The notes under the pieces: model-generated
The model's database searches: none
Told to the model about the DNA's origin: nothing
The model's input: only the letters and a program-made list of their open reading frames with translations
From: Halovivax cerinus
GTDB lineage: Archaea; Halobacteriota; Halobacteria; Halobacteriales; Natrialbaceae
Length of the DNA: 64,000 bases
Direction of reading: 5' to 3'
Assembly (NCBI RefSeq): GCF_024498195.1
Contig: NZ_CP101824.1
Coordinates: 2,666,001 to 2,730,000, forward strand
Part shown: in pieces, positions 46,681 to 55,373 of the stretch
Layout of the letters: the number at the start of each line of letters is the position of its first letter
How positions within the stretch are numbered: position 1 is the stretch's first letter
Program-made: the position numbers and the translations under genes

Positions 46681-47574
46681 CTACGGAAGGTCGACTTCGA
46701 CCCCTTCCTGAATGCCTGCTGCCTTGACCGTGTTGTACAGCAACATCGCACGCGTCATCGGGCCGACGCCGCCGGGGACGGGTGTGATCTTGCTCGCCTT
46801 CGGTTCGACGGCGTCGAAGTCGACGTCACCGACGAGCTCGTATCCCTTCTCGGTGTCCGCGTCCACGCGGTTGATTCCGACGTCGATCACGACGGTTCCC
46901 TCGCTCACCATCGAGGCGTCGATCATGGCGGGGACGCCGACCGCCGCCACGAGAATATCGGCCTGGCGCGTCTTCGCAGCGAGGTCCTCGGTCCGCGAGT
47001 GGGTCACGGTCACCGTCGCGTTGCCGTCGTCGGCCTTCTGCATGAGCAGGTTCGCGAGCGGCTTGCCCACGATGCGCGACCGGCCGACGATCGTCACGTC
47101 GGCACCCTCGGTGTCGACGTCGTACGCCTCGAGCAGTTTCTGGACGCCGTGAGGCGTACAGGGGCGGTACCGGGCGTCCCCGGCGACGAGCCGACCGACG
47201 TTCTCCGGGTGGAAGCCGTCGACGTCCTTCTCGGGCGCGATCCGACGGATCACTTCGCGGTAGTCGACGTGGTCCGGGACGGGATCCTGCACGAGGTAGC
47301 CGTGGACGTTCTCGTCGGCGTTCAACGAGTCGATCGTCTCGTAGAGCGTCTCCGGGTCGGCGTCGCCGTCCACGTCGACGTGGTGGCCCTCGATGCCGAC
47401 CTCCTCGCAGTCGCGCTGTTTCATGTTCACGTAGGTCTGGCTCGCGGGGTCGTCACCCATCAGAACCGTTGCCAGACCGGGTCTCGCACCGGCGTCGGCC
47501 AGCGTCTCGATGGCGCCTTCGAGCTCGCCGCGAATGTCAGCTGCAACTGCGTTCCCGTCGATATGTTCGGCCAT
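46681..47574 (-). CDS. folD: FolD, methylenetetrahydrofolate dehydrogenase/cyclohydrolase
   Basis: 297 residues. Catalytic YVNMKQRDCEEVGI (Tyr and Lys), HGYLVQDPVPDH in place of the common VQLPLP, the NADP site TIVGRSRIVGKPLANLLM, and the signature ITPVPGGVGPMTRAML. It interconverts methylene-, methenyl- and formyl-tetrahydrofolate. It is linked with glyA, encoded 740 bases away on the same strand, which makes methylene-THF from serine. The start MAEHIDGNAV at 47574 is the standard one. Confidence 0.96.
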   Translation of the reverse strand: MAEHIDGNAVAADIRGELEGAIETLADAGARPGLATVLMGDDPASQTYVNMKQRDCEEVGIEGHHVDVDGDADPETLYETIDSLNADENVHGYLVQDPVPDHVDYREVIRRIAPEKDVDGFHPENVGRLVAGDARYRPCTPHGVQKLLEAYDVDTEGADVTIVGRSRIVGKPLANLLMQKADDGNATVTVTHSRTEDLAAKTRQADILVAAVGVPAMIDASMVSEGTVVIDVGINRVDADTEKGYELVGDVDFDAVEPKASKITPVPGGVGPMTRAMLLYNTVKAAGIQEGVEVDLP

Positions 47575-47700
47575 ACTCGAATCCCCGAAGCGGATCGTAA
47601 AGAAGGCTCGGCTTTGCCCCTGGCTCCGGGTACACCGTCAGCGTCGCCGCGGACCGCTTGTCGCCGATAGTGTCTGATTTCGACAATAACTGTCGGTTTG

Positions 47701-47710
47701 ATATAGTTTT
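47701..47710 (+). promoter_or_regulatory. TATA element of the 47737 gene
   Basis: ATATAGTTTT lies 27-36 bases before the ATG at 47737, as in leaderless haloarchaeal genes, in an AT-rich divergent gap with folD. Confidence 0.55.
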
Positions 47711-47736
47711 ACGGTGGTCGGTTCGAATTCCACTGC

Positions 47737-48174
47737 ATGGTCGATCCGTCGATGGACGCGTTGCACTCCCACGTCGCCGAACACTTCGGGGACGCTCTTC
47801 GGAGCGTCGCCGGCTACGACGAGGAGGGTCTCGACGTCCGGTACATGCGCGACGACGTCGCCTCGCTGTACGACGAGGCTGATCACGGTCGAGTGTTTCG
47901 AAATCTCCGCCTGGAGGCGATGGACCACCCGACGCAGGAGTCGCTGTTCGCTCACGACGATCTCCAGAGCACCTACCGGGTCTACGACGGAGCGATCGAG
48001 GTCCACATCGCCGTCTCGGAGACGACGGGTGTCCTCGTCTCGCTCGACGACGATGCCGACGTGGACCTCCGGGTGACGACGGATCGGCTCCTAGAGGCCC
48101 TCGAACGGTCATCCGCCGCGAGTGACGCCGATCCGCGACCGGGTGACGAGGCGTCGTCGACCGACGCCGAGTAG
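47737..48174 (+). CDS. Conserved haloarchaeal protein between folD and glyA, 145 aa
   Basis: Acidic soluble protein: LHSHVAEHFGDALRSVAGYD, LDVRYMRDDVASLYDEADHG, then strands STYRVYDGAIEVHIAVS and GVLVSLDDDADVDLRVT. The last 30 residues are low-complexity and acidic. It is oriented opposite to folD and glyA and has its own TATA box, so it is probably not part of the folate module. I do not know its function. Confidence 0.85.
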   Translation: MVDPSMDALHSHVAEHFGDALRSVAGYDEEGLDVRYMRDDVASLYDEADHGRVFRNLRLEAMDHPTQESLFAHDDLQSTYRVYDGAIEVHIAVSETTGVLVSLDDDADVDLRVTTDRLLEALERSSAASDADPRPGDEASSTDAE

Positions 48175-48311
48175 CACCGTGACCACTACTTTCGTCCCGA
48201 ACGAACGCGGTCGGCGTCCGTCGGGGTTCGACGACGAACCGTCGCCGGGGACACTCACTCGGTAGAACCGGTGTCTCGTCGGTTCGTCGTCATCCGTCTG
48301 ACCGGGAACGG

Positions 48312-49559
48312 TCACTCGTACAGAGGGTTCGCCTCACAGAGGGTGGCGACCTCGTCGCGGACCGACGCGCGAACGGCCTCGTCGTCGGGGGCGTCGATCA
48401 CGCGCGCGATGAGATCGCCAACCTGTTGAACTTCGTTCACATCGAAGCCGCGCGTCGTCAGCGCCGGCGTTCCGGCGCGGATGCCGCTCGGGTCGAACGG
48501 ACTGCGCGTCTCGCCGGGGACGGTGTTGGCGTTGAGGACGATGTCGGCCGCCTCCAGGGCGTCTTCGGCGTCCCCACCCGACGTATCCGGGTGTGACTCC
48601 CGCAGGTCGACGAGCACGAGGTGATTGTCGGTACCGCCGGAGACGAGCGAGAAGCCGTGATCGACGAGCGTCTCCCCGAGCACCTGTGCGTTCTCGACGG
48701 TCTGTTCGGCGTAGTCTTCGAACGCCGGTTCGAGCGCCTCGGCGAAGCCGACGGCTTTGCCGGCGATGTTGTGCATGAGGGGCCCGCCCTGGCCACCGGG
48801 GAAGACGGCCGAATCGACGTCGTCGGCATATGCCTCGTCGGTCATCACGATCCCGCCGCGGCCGGCCCGGATCGTCTTGTGCGTACTGCCGGTGACGAAG
48901 TCGGCGACGCCGACGGGTGACGGGTGGACGCCGGCGGCGACGAGTCCCGTGATGTGTGCGATGTCGGCGAGGTGGAGCGCGCCGACGTCGTCGGCGACGG
49001 ACTGGATCGTCTCCCACTCGACCTCACGCGGGTACGCGGAGTACCCCGAGACGATGATGTCGGGTGCGAACGCTTCGGCCTGCTCGGCGAGGCCGTCGTA
49101 ATCGATGTAGCCCGTCCCCGCGTCGACCTCGTACTGTTCGACCTCGTAGAGCTGGCCGGTGAAGTTCGCGGGGTGGCCGTGGCTCAGGTGCCCGCCGTGG
49201 TTGAGATCGAGCGAGAGGATCTTGTCGCCGGGTTCGAGCATCGCGTAGTAGACCGCCTGATTGGCCTGCGTACCGGAGTGGGGCTGTACGTTGACGTGTT
49301 CCGCGCCGAAGAGTTCTTTCGCGCGCTCGATAGCGAGACTCTCGACCGTGTCGGCGTGTTCGCAGCCGCCGTAGTAGCGCGCTTCGGGGTACCCTTCGGC
49401 GTACTTGTTCGTCAGGGCGCTCCCCTGCGCACTCAGTACCGCTTCGCTCACGTGGTTCTCGCTCGCGATCATCTGTAGCGACGTTCGCTGTCGGTCGACT
49501 TCTGCCTCTAGCGCGTCGGCGACGGCCGGATCGACGGCCCTGACTGCATCGTGGTCCAT
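48312..49559 (-). CDS. glyA: GlyA, serine hydroxymethyltransferase
   Basis: 415 residues, standard length. Motifs: LQMIASENHVSEAVLSAQGS, NKYAEGYPEARYYGGCEHAD, QPHSGTQANQAVYYAML, the PLP Asp in LADIAHITGLVAAG and the Schiff-base Lys in VTGSTHKTIRAGRGG. It converts serine and tetrahydrofolate to glycine and methylene-THF, the substrate of FolD. ATG 49559 (MDHDAVRAVD) is the start next to the family N-terminus; the open frame upstream is not family-like. Confidence 0.97.
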   Translation of the reverse strand: MDHDAVRAVDPAVADALEAEVDRQRTSLQMIASENHVSEAVLSAQGSALTNKYAEGYPEARYYGGCEHADTVESLAIERAKELFGAEHVNVQPHSGTQANQAVYYAMLEPGDKILSLDLNHGGHLSHGHPANFTGQLYEVEQYEVDAGTGYIDYDGLAEQAEAFAPDIIVSGYSAYPREVEWETIQSVADDVGALHLADIAHITGLVAAGVHPSPVGVADFVTGSTHKTIRAGRGGIVMTDEAYADDVDSAVFPGGQGGPLMHNIAGKAVGFAEALEPAFEDYAEQTVENAQVLGETLVDHGFSLVSGGTDNHLVLVDLRESHPDTSGGDAEDALEAADIVLNANTVPGETRSPFDPSGIRAGTPALTTRGFDVNEVQQVGDLIARVIDAPDDEAVRASVRDEVATLCEANPLYE

Positions 49560-49766
49560 ACGCGATATCGGGCCGGGCCGGGCCATAAGTGTACCTTTCT
49601 CCATCATCGAACCGGGTGCGCGGAATCCGGCCGTGATGGGTCGGACGTCGAGCACTCGGGGAGCCTCGGACGCCGATCACCCAGAGAATTCCATCGCTGA
49701 CCGTCGTACGAAACCCATCAGTCGATTTGGATTTACGTGTTATCTGTGTGAACTTCGTCCGATACA

Positions 49767-49776
49767 ACTAATTATG
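49767..49776 (+). promoter_or_regulatory. TATA element of the CHAT protease gene
   Basis: ACTAATTATG lies 24-33 bases before the ATG at 49800, in an AT-rich stretch (49725-49798); spacing fits a leaderless transcript. Confidence 0.55.
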
Positions 49777-49799
49777 ACTACGCGCATTCCATAACTCGA

Positions 49800-51884
49800 A
49801 TGATCGAGTGGGAGGTGGGGGGTGACCACCTTCGCGTCGTGGATTCGGATAACGCCGAACTGCTCGTCTCCGGCGATCTGCGAGACGTCGACCGATCCGA
49901 CGCGGACATCTGTCGCCCCGTCGACGACGTACTCTCGATGACGGCGACGGAGCTACGCTTCCCCCACGCGGTCGTTTACGCACACGCGATGGGGACGGGG
50001 ACACAGCACGAACTCATCCCGAACGGCGAACCGCTGTCACTGCCCCCTGGTGAGTACGTGATCGACGTCGACACGGAGATCAAGACCTACGTCAGAGCGA
50101 CCGGCCGCCTCCGCATCGATCAGACCGACGACTACGAGTCCATCGTCATCTCGTTTCCGGATCGTCGTCGTCTCCTGTGTGGATTTCGGAGTCGACAGGA
50201 GTTTCCCATCGGCACGATCACCGTCCCGGACTCGCCGGACGGCCTGGCGTCGGCCCTCACCTATCTGTCGACGTCGCACAAGACGTCGAGCCCCGATCGC
50301 TCGTACCCGACGCTGCGTGGCCACCCGCCGCTGTTGAGGAGGGGTCCACGCCTGGACGTTCCGGACCAGATACGGTCACGGCGGCCGGAGACTGGGATCG
50401 AACTCACCGTCCCGCCGTCGTACGAGTGGCTGTTCGTGCTCGCACCGCTTTCGTACTACCTCCAGGCGACCGTCGAGACGGCACCTGTCGATACGCCGCA
50501 GTTGCGTATCCCCGCTGAGGGTGTCGAAGCATCGTTCGCGTCGTTCCCGGCGTTCGAACACGAGGTCGAGCGGCTGTTGCGAAAGGTGTTCTTTCTCGAT
50601 TGCCTCGTTCGAAACGCCGGGCCCTACGGGACGAAACTGGCCGAGGCTCGATTGCTCGACGTCCTCGACCTCGAACCGACGGAACTGTACGGCGCCTCGC
50701 CCCAGGAGCGCCTGGCAGCCTATCTCGCGATTCCATACGAGGCGATCGAACATCGACTCCCCGAGTGGCATCTGGCGATGTACGTCACGCCGGAGCCCGA
50801 CCTGTTCGAGGTACTCCCGTTCTTGCTAGACCGGATGAGTCTGTGCTATCTGCCCCGGACGACGGAACTCGAGGGCAGAGAACTCGTCGAGCGATCGCTC
50901 GATGACTTCTACCGGGGGACGAATCGGCGTCGGTCGGGCGTCGGGCAGGTCCCGTCCGTAGACATCGTCAAACCGGAGCTCCGGACGGGCAAGGTCCACG
51001 GCTGGCTGGGTGAGGGCGTTCCGATCGACGTGTTCAAATCGGCCCCCGACTCGTACTACAATCGACTGGAGTACCTGAACCGGCCGTCAGAGCGGACGCG
51101 CATCTGCGTCGTCCTCAACGATCCGTCGATGGAGGGCGAACACGCGGACGTGGCGGACATCTACCGCGATCGATCGGAGGACCTCTCCATCGACGTGACG
51201 GTCGAGGAAGGGTGTACGGTCTCGGAGCTCGCGGACATCTTCGCATCGTCGACCGATTTCGTCCACTACATCGGCCACTGCGAGGACGAGGGACTTCGGT
51301 GTACGGACGGGTTCTTCTCGGCATCCTCGCTCGATCACTGTTCCGTCGAGACGTTCTTCCTGAACGCCTGTGGCTCGTTCAACGAGGGTCGGACGCTAAT
51401 CGAGCGCGGCAGCGTTGCCGGTGCGGTGACGTTCACACAGGTCCTGAACGATCACGCGGTCAAAGTCGGTTCGACGTTCGCGAAGCTCCTCGTACACGGG
51501 TTCAGCATCGAACGCGCTCTGGGGCTCGCGAGACGGCGAATCATGATGGGGAAGGATTACGCCGTCGTCGGCGACGGGACGCACACACTCACCCAGGGCG
51601 AACACCGAACGCCGCTCACCATCGTGCTCGAACCGCTCGAAGGGGATCGATATCACATGACTCTCGAGTGTTACTCGACGCGAGTGACCGGCCGGTATTA
51701 CTTTCCGCACGTCCCCGACAACGAGTACGCCTCGCTCTGTGGAAACCGAACGGACTTCATCCTCGATCGTGAGACCCTAGAGACGTTCCTGGCCGAATCG
51801 GCGGCGCCGGTCATCTACGGAGGCGATCTCTACTGGTCGCTCGATCTGGCCAGACAGGTGTCTGACTGGAACGAGGAGACGTAA
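49800..51884 (+). CDS. CHAT-domain (caspase-like) protease, stand-alone
   Basis: 694 residues, soluble. The C-terminal third is a CHAT domain: FVHYIGHCEDEGLRC with catalytic His493, and ETFFLNACGSFNEGRTLI with catalytic Cys524, followed by GAVTFTQVLNDHAVKVGSTF and a helix with IERALGLARRRIMMG. Residues 1-100 look like a beta-rich domain (MIEWEVGGDHLRVVDSDNAE, PPGEYVIDVDTEIKTYVRAT). Residues 200-370 are mostly helical. CHAT proteases serve as effectors of cell death or defence, for example with CRISPR type III-E or as separin relatives. No TPR, kinase or nuclease gene is adjacent, so partner and trigger are unknown. Confidence 0.9.
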   Translation: MIEWEVGGDHLRVVDSDNAELLVSGDLRDVDRSDADICRPVDDVLSMTATELRFPHAVVYAHAMGTGTQHELIPNGEPLSLPPGEYVIDVDTEIKTYVRATGRLRIDQTDDYESIVISFPDRRRLLCGFRSRQEFPIGTITVPDSPDGLASALTYLSTSHKTSSPDRSYPTLRGHPPLLRRGPRLDVPDQIRSRRPETGIELTVPPSYEWLFVLAPLSYYLQATVETAPVDTPQLRIPAEGVEASFASFPAFEHEVERLLRKVFFLDCLVRNAGPYGTKLAEARLLDVLDLEPTELYGASPQERLAAYLAIPYEAIEHRLPEWHLAMYVTPEPDLFEVLPFLLDRMSLCYLPRTTELEGRELVERSLDDFYRGTNRRRSGVGQVPSVDIVKPELRTGKVHGWLGEGVPIDVFKSAPDSYYNRLEYLNRPSERTRICVVLNDPSMEGEHADVADIYRDRSEDLSIDVTVEEGCTVSELADIFASSTDFVHYIGHCEDEGLRCTDGFFSASSLDHCSVETFFLNACGSFNEGRTLIERGSVAGAVTFTQVLNDHAVKVGSTFAKLLVHGFSIERALGLARRRIMMGKDYAVVGDGTHTLTQGEHRTPLTIVLEPLEGDRYHMTLECYSTRVTGRYYFPHVPDNEYASLCGNRTDFILDRETLETFLAESAAPVIYGGDLYWSLDLARQVSDWNEET

Positions 51885-52186
51885 CGATACGGTCTGACGG
51901 TGTGAGAACGCGGATTGGTTCGGTGACGGTACGGTCTGACGGTGTGACGTTACGGTCCGCCGTAGGAACTGACTCGCTTGGCGCGTAGCACCGGCCACTC
52001 TCTGGAGTGAACGCTGTCGGTGAGCCGCTCTACGAGTCGATCGACTATCCGAAGCGATTCGGCGTCTCGACCGCTGAAGGCGGTCGTCGAGGGCGCAGTT
52101 CGCCATTCGTGGCCTGGACTGAGAGTACCACCCATGGGGACTGACGGTTCGGCCGTTACTTATATAAAGGTACCTGATTGTGCGGT
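51885..52186. other. Intergenic region after the CHAT gene
   Basis: No gene seen. An 18-base direct repeat, TACGGTCTGACGGTGTGA, occurs at 51888-51905 and 51930-51947, right after the CHAT stop. The following 250 bases have frames of basic, low-acidic composition only, then an AT-rich promoter at 52161. Confidence 0.6.
52161..52170 (+). promoter_or_regulatory. Orphan TATA box
   Basis: TATATAAAGG is the best TATA match in the area. The first ATG comes 17 bases after it ends (52187), the leaderless spacing, but that ATG opens a frame of only six codons (MADISI, then TAG). Confidence 0.6.
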
Positions 52187-52356
52187 ATGGCTGATATTTC
52201 AATTTAGAGGTAATTAAACGTGTACTCCTGGATGAACGGACATTCAAGCGCTCTATCTCCTAATTTCTCCCTCTCACACCACCACCAATCACAGAATTCA
52301 ACCTCGATGGCGGTTTCATTGGGACTCGTATGAAACTTACCGCCTGAGAGGGGCCA
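52187..52356 (+). other. AT-rich possible transcript from the orphan promoter
   Basis: The 6-codon frame MADISI is followed by in-frame stops (TAG, TAA) and AT-rich sequence up to the tbsP promoter. No other frame has haloarchaeal coding composition. It could be a small RNA, a long leader of tbsP, or the stub of a lost gene. Confidence 0.35.
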
Positions 52357-52366
52357 TCAAAATTAA
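52357..52366 (+). promoter_or_regulatory. TATA element of tbsP
   Basis: ATCAAAATTA runs 32-41 bases before the tbsP ATG at 52398; the AATTAAGTAC that overlaps it brings the centre to about 33. It suits a nearly leaderless mRNA. Confidence 0.45.
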
Positions 52367-52397
52367 GTACTCACGGATCGCTTACTTCTCAATAGGC

Positions 52398-53216
52398 ATG
52401 GAATCGAATTTACTGAACCGCCAGATTGACGATATCGTCGAAACAGTACTGTCGGAAACTAGTGGTGACGTCTACATGGTCAACCCCTCGTGGGACGCGA
52501 TCGAGGACTTCGTCTCCGTCGCGACCGCGTACGACGGCGACCTCCCGATGGTGCACATGCTCGCGGACGAACGGACGTTGAAAGACGTCATGGACGACTT
52601 CATCGTCGCGAGTAATGCCGCGGACCTGATCGACGAGGACGCCCTCGCGCTGCGTACCCTAGAGGAGACCCCGGAGAACTCCCTGCTGGTCACGGAGGAC
52701 GCCGTGGTCGCCATCGTACACGCGGCCGATCGCGTCGGTGGCCTCGTCTCCGACGACGACGAGTTCGTCCAGGCGACGATGGACACCTACGCGGACCGCT
52801 GGGAGGATGCCGAAGCGTTCAACCTCCGGACGCCGCCGATCACGCGCGTCCGAGAGACCCTCTCGGACGAGATCAGCCCGGACGCCGAGGAGGACTTCAC
52901 TGCCATCCTCGGCTCGCTCGAAACGGCTCGCGGTGACGGCGAGGGCCTCGACGAGGTGACCATCTCGCTGCTCGTCGCCGCCCGTAACGAAGCGCTGCTC
53001 TACGACATCAGCAAGTGGGGCGAGGACGTCGGGATCGCCTCGAAGGCGACGTTCAGCCGAACGAAGACGAAGCTCGAGGACATGGGCCTCATCGACACGG
53101 AGAAGGTTCCGATCGACGTCGGCCGACCGCGACTCCGCCTCAAGATCGGTGACGACCGCCTCGCCGAAGCCGACAACGGGCAACTCGCGACGGTCGCCCA
53201 GAGCATGCTCACGTAG
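52398..53216 (+). CDS. tbsP: TbsP-type transcriptional regulator
   Basis: 272 residues. Begins MESNLLNRQIDDIVETVLSE, with an N-terminal alpha/beta domain (VYMVNPSWDAIEDFVSVATA, PMVHMLADERTLKDVMDDF) and a C-terminal winged helix (DVGIASKATFSRTKTKLEDM, GLIDTEKVPIDVGRPRLRLK). This matches the haloarchaeal TbsP family, described in Haloferax as a repressor of gluconeogenic and sugar-uptake genes; I rely on overall resemblance. A sugar ABC operon lies in the same window but 43 kb away. Start set by the TATA box. Confidence 0.88.
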   Translation: MESNLLNRQIDDIVETVLSETSGDVYMVNPSWDAIEDFVSVATAYDGDLPMVHMLADERTLKDVMDDFIVASNAADLIDEDALALRTLEETPENSLLVTEDAVVAIVHAADRVGGLVSDDDEFVQATMDTYADRWEDAEAFNLRTPPITRVRETLSDEISPDAEEDFTAILGSLETARGDGEGLDEVTISLLVAARNEALLYDISKWGEDVGIASKATFSRTKTKLEDMGLIDTEKVPIDVGRPRLRLKIGDDRLAEADNGQLATVAQSMLT

Positions 53217-53447
53217 GACCGATCGCAGGCACCCCACGAATCGGGTACACCAGTGCCCGTACGCGAGTATCGCTCGCGTGCGTCATTCTTTCGTCGCGTC
53301 GCCACCCCGTAGTGACAGCTCTCTCGGACCGACCGCCCGGCCGGTACCAGCTATCGACAGCAAGGGTGACCCCGGGATCGTCCCGTCTCGGGATCGGATT
53401 CCGTCGAGAACGTAATTCCCAAGGTCACTGCCACCGTCGTGAGTGGT

Positions 53448-54140
53448 ATGTACGATGCCGTCACGGTCGACCGTGAGCGTACGTCGCTCGAACTGGTCGC
53501 CGACCGCGCCGAGAGCTACGGATTCGACGGCATCGTCGTTCGAAACGCCGACTCGGTCGATGCGCTGGACGGCGTCGACGTCGGAGATTCGATCGACCTC
53601 GTGGATGGTGCGACCGTCAGATCGGCGGACCCACACCGTGCCGGCGGGGCCGTCGGAAACGCCCGCTCCGAGCACACGATGGTCATCGTCGAGGGCGGCT
53701 CGCCGTCTATCAACCGGTTCGCGGTCGAGACCGTCGCCGTGGACGTCCTCTCGCGACCGATGGCCGACGACGGGGACGTCAACCACGTGCTGGTGAAGGC
53801 GGCCGTCGACAACGGCGTCAGGATCGAGTTCGACCTAGACGGCGTTCTCCGTCGGACCGGCGGCCGCCGCGTCCGTACGATCCAGTCTCTCAGGAAACTC
53901 CACGAACTCGTCACGTACTACGACGCCCCCTACGTGGTGAGCGCCGGCGCGACGTCACACCTGGAGCTGCGCGCCCCGCGAGAGCTCTGTGCCGTGGCTG
54001 ACCAACTTGGAATCTCGGCTGCGTGGCTCAGAGATGGTCTGGCGGAGTGGGGACGGCTGGCGGCGCGCAACCGTCACGTTCGGTCCGGGTCTTTCATTGA
54101 GCCCGGGGTCGAACGGGGGCGATATGAAGCGGACCGTTGA
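53448..54140 (+). CDS. rnp3: Ribonuclease P protein component 3 (Rpp30)
   Basis: 230 residues. Archaeal Rpp30 TIM-barrel pattern: MYDAVTVDRERTSLELVADR at the start, then GFDGIVVRNADS, AVETVAVDVLSRPM, NHVLVKAAVDNGVRIEFDLD and YDAPYVVSAGATSHLELRAP. It assists the RNase P RNA in tRNA 5' processing. It overlaps the next gene by 17 bases and lies in the conserved cluster with rnp2, psmA and sdo1. Start ATG 53448, three codons after another ATG (53439). Confidence 0.93.
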   Translation: MYDAVTVDRERTSLELVADRAESYGFDGIVVRNADSVDALDGVDVGDSIDLVDGATVRSADPHRAGGAVGNARSEHTMVIVEGGSPSINRFAVETVAVDVLSRPMADDGDVNHVLVKAAVDNGVRIEFDLDGVLRRTGGRRVRTIQSLRKLHELVTYYDAPYVVSAGATSHLELRAPRELCAVADQLGISAAWLRDGLAEWGRLAARNRHVRSGSFIEPGVERGRYEADR

Positions 54141-54747
54141 GGAGCACGCTGCCCGATTCGACGAGCACGCACCGGCGTACGACGACTCGAAAACGCCCGA
54201 GTACCGGGCGTGCGCCGACCTCGTCGTCGATCACGCCGCGCCCGGAGCCGACGACGTCGTCCTCGACCTGGGCACCGGCACCGGCGCCATCGCGCTGGCG
54301 CTCGCCGGGGACGCAGAGCGCGTCGTCGGTCGAGACATCAGCGAGGGAATGATGGACGAAGCACGGGCGAAGGCAGCCGACGAGAGTATCGAGAACGTCG
54401 CGTTCGACTACGGAACCTTCCGGGAACCCGCCTACGATGGGCCGGCGACGATCGTCGTTTCGAACTTCGCGATGCACCATCTAGCGAACGAGGAAAAGCG
54501 CGAAGCGATCGATCGGATCGCCGCGTACGACCCCGACCGGTTCGTCCTCGGTGACGTCATGTTCTTCGGCGAACCGGACCCCGACGAGCCCTTCTTCAGC
54601 CCGGACGTAGACGACCCGGCGACGGTCGGACACCTCGTCGACGCGCTGACCGACGCCGGGTTCGCGGTCACGGCCGCCGAGCGCGTCCACGACCAGGTCG
54701 GGGTTCTCGTCGCCGAGCGCCACTCGGACCGTGAGGCGGCCCCATGA
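54124..54747 (+). CDS. Class I SAM-dependent methyltransferase
   Basis: 207 residues. SAM motif I is VVLDLGTGTGAIALALAG, motif II VVGRDISEGMMDEAR and motif IV FVVSNFAMHH-like (IVVSNFAMHHLANEEKREAI). The N-terminus RFDEHAPAYDDSK is common in small-molecule or lipid methyltransferases. It overlaps both rnp3 and rnp2, so it is co-translated with the RNase P proteins. A role in tRNA processing is possible by context, but the sequence does not show the substrate. Confidence 0.92.
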   Translation: MKRTVEEHAARFDEHAPAYDDSKTPEYRACADLVVDHAAPGADDVVLDLGTGTGAIALALAGDAERVVGRDISEGMMDEARAKAADESIENVAFDYGTFREPAYDGPATIVVSNFAMHHLANEEKREAIDRIAAYDPDRFVLGDVMFFGEPDPDEPFFSPDVDDPATVGHLVDALTDAGFAVTAAERVHDQVGVLVAERHSDREAAP

Positions 54748-55142
54748 AACACCTGCCGAAGCACCTCCGGCCGCGCTGGCGATACCTGGCCGTCGGACTG
54801 GAGACGCCGGCCGGCGAGTCGATTTCCAGGCGGAGCTTCCAGCGCGAGTGCTGGTACGCCGCGCAAAACCTCCTCGGCGATCCGGGAAGCGCCGCGGTCG
54901 ACCTGACAGTCGTCTCGTTCGCGTTCGACGACCGTGAGTCGGACGTGGCCGATCGCGTGACGGACGGGACCAGTCCGGGATTCGGGGAGGCACTCGTCAG
55001 GGTTCGCCGCGGAGAATCCGACCCGGCGAGGGCGGCGCTGGCGTGCATCGACTGCGTCGACGACACGCCGATCGGACTCTCCGTTCGCGGCGTCAGCGGG
55101 ACGATCCGCGCCGCGCGGGACTCGTTCCTCGAACTGGCCTGA
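54744..55142 (+). CDS. rnp2: Ribonuclease P protein component 2 (Pop5)
   Basis: 132 residues. Archaeal Pop5: MKHLPKHLRPRWRYLAVGLE, QRECWYAAQNLLGDPGSAAV and the closing GVSGTIRAARDSFLEL. With Rpp30 it forms a dimer that activates RNase P RNA. Its start overlaps the methyltransferase stop by four bases (ATGA). The fixed neighbourhood with rnp3, psmA and sdo1 is the archaeal proteasome/exosome superoperon in reduced form. Confidence 0.94.
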   Translation: MKHLPKHLRPRWRYLAVGLETPAGESISRRSFQRECWYAAQNLLGDPGSAAVDLTVVSFAFDDRESDVADRVTDGTSPGFGEALVRVRRGESDPARAALACIDCVDDTPIGLSVRGVSGTIRAARDSFLELA

Positions 55143-55236
55143 CGAGGCAGTGACAGGGGACGGGTCCAGACGAGGCGGCCGTGACGGCGCGTCGATTCGC
55201 GTCTGTCGCCCGCGGCGACGTCACCCTGGTAAGAAA

Positions 55237-55246
55237 ACTATTTAGG
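55237..55246 (+). promoter_or_regulatory. Putative TATA element upstream of psmA
   Basis: ACTATTTAGG, 128-137 bases before the psmA ATG, would give a leader of about 100 bases. A weaker ATTTAGCG lies only 12 bases before the start. Confidence 0.4.
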
Positions 55247-55373
55247 ACGCGGTGGGCAACGGTTTACCGAGAGAAACGTCGTGTCCGGAACTGAACGTGC
55301 GTCCGCACTGCATCCTCCACGAACGGCCGTCCGTTCGCCACCGACACGACAGACCTCGATTTAGCGTGATACT

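Noticed and set aside
47645-47735. Possible tRNA because of the T-arm-like GGTTCGAATTCC
   Set aside because: No acceptor, D or anticodon stem can be folded around it; the sequence is the promoter region of the 47737 gene.
49800-53216. Integrated mobile island carrying the CHAT gene
   Set aside because: There is no integrase, transposase or tRNA at the edges, and the gene has normal GC and acidic composition; only the short direct repeat hints at it.
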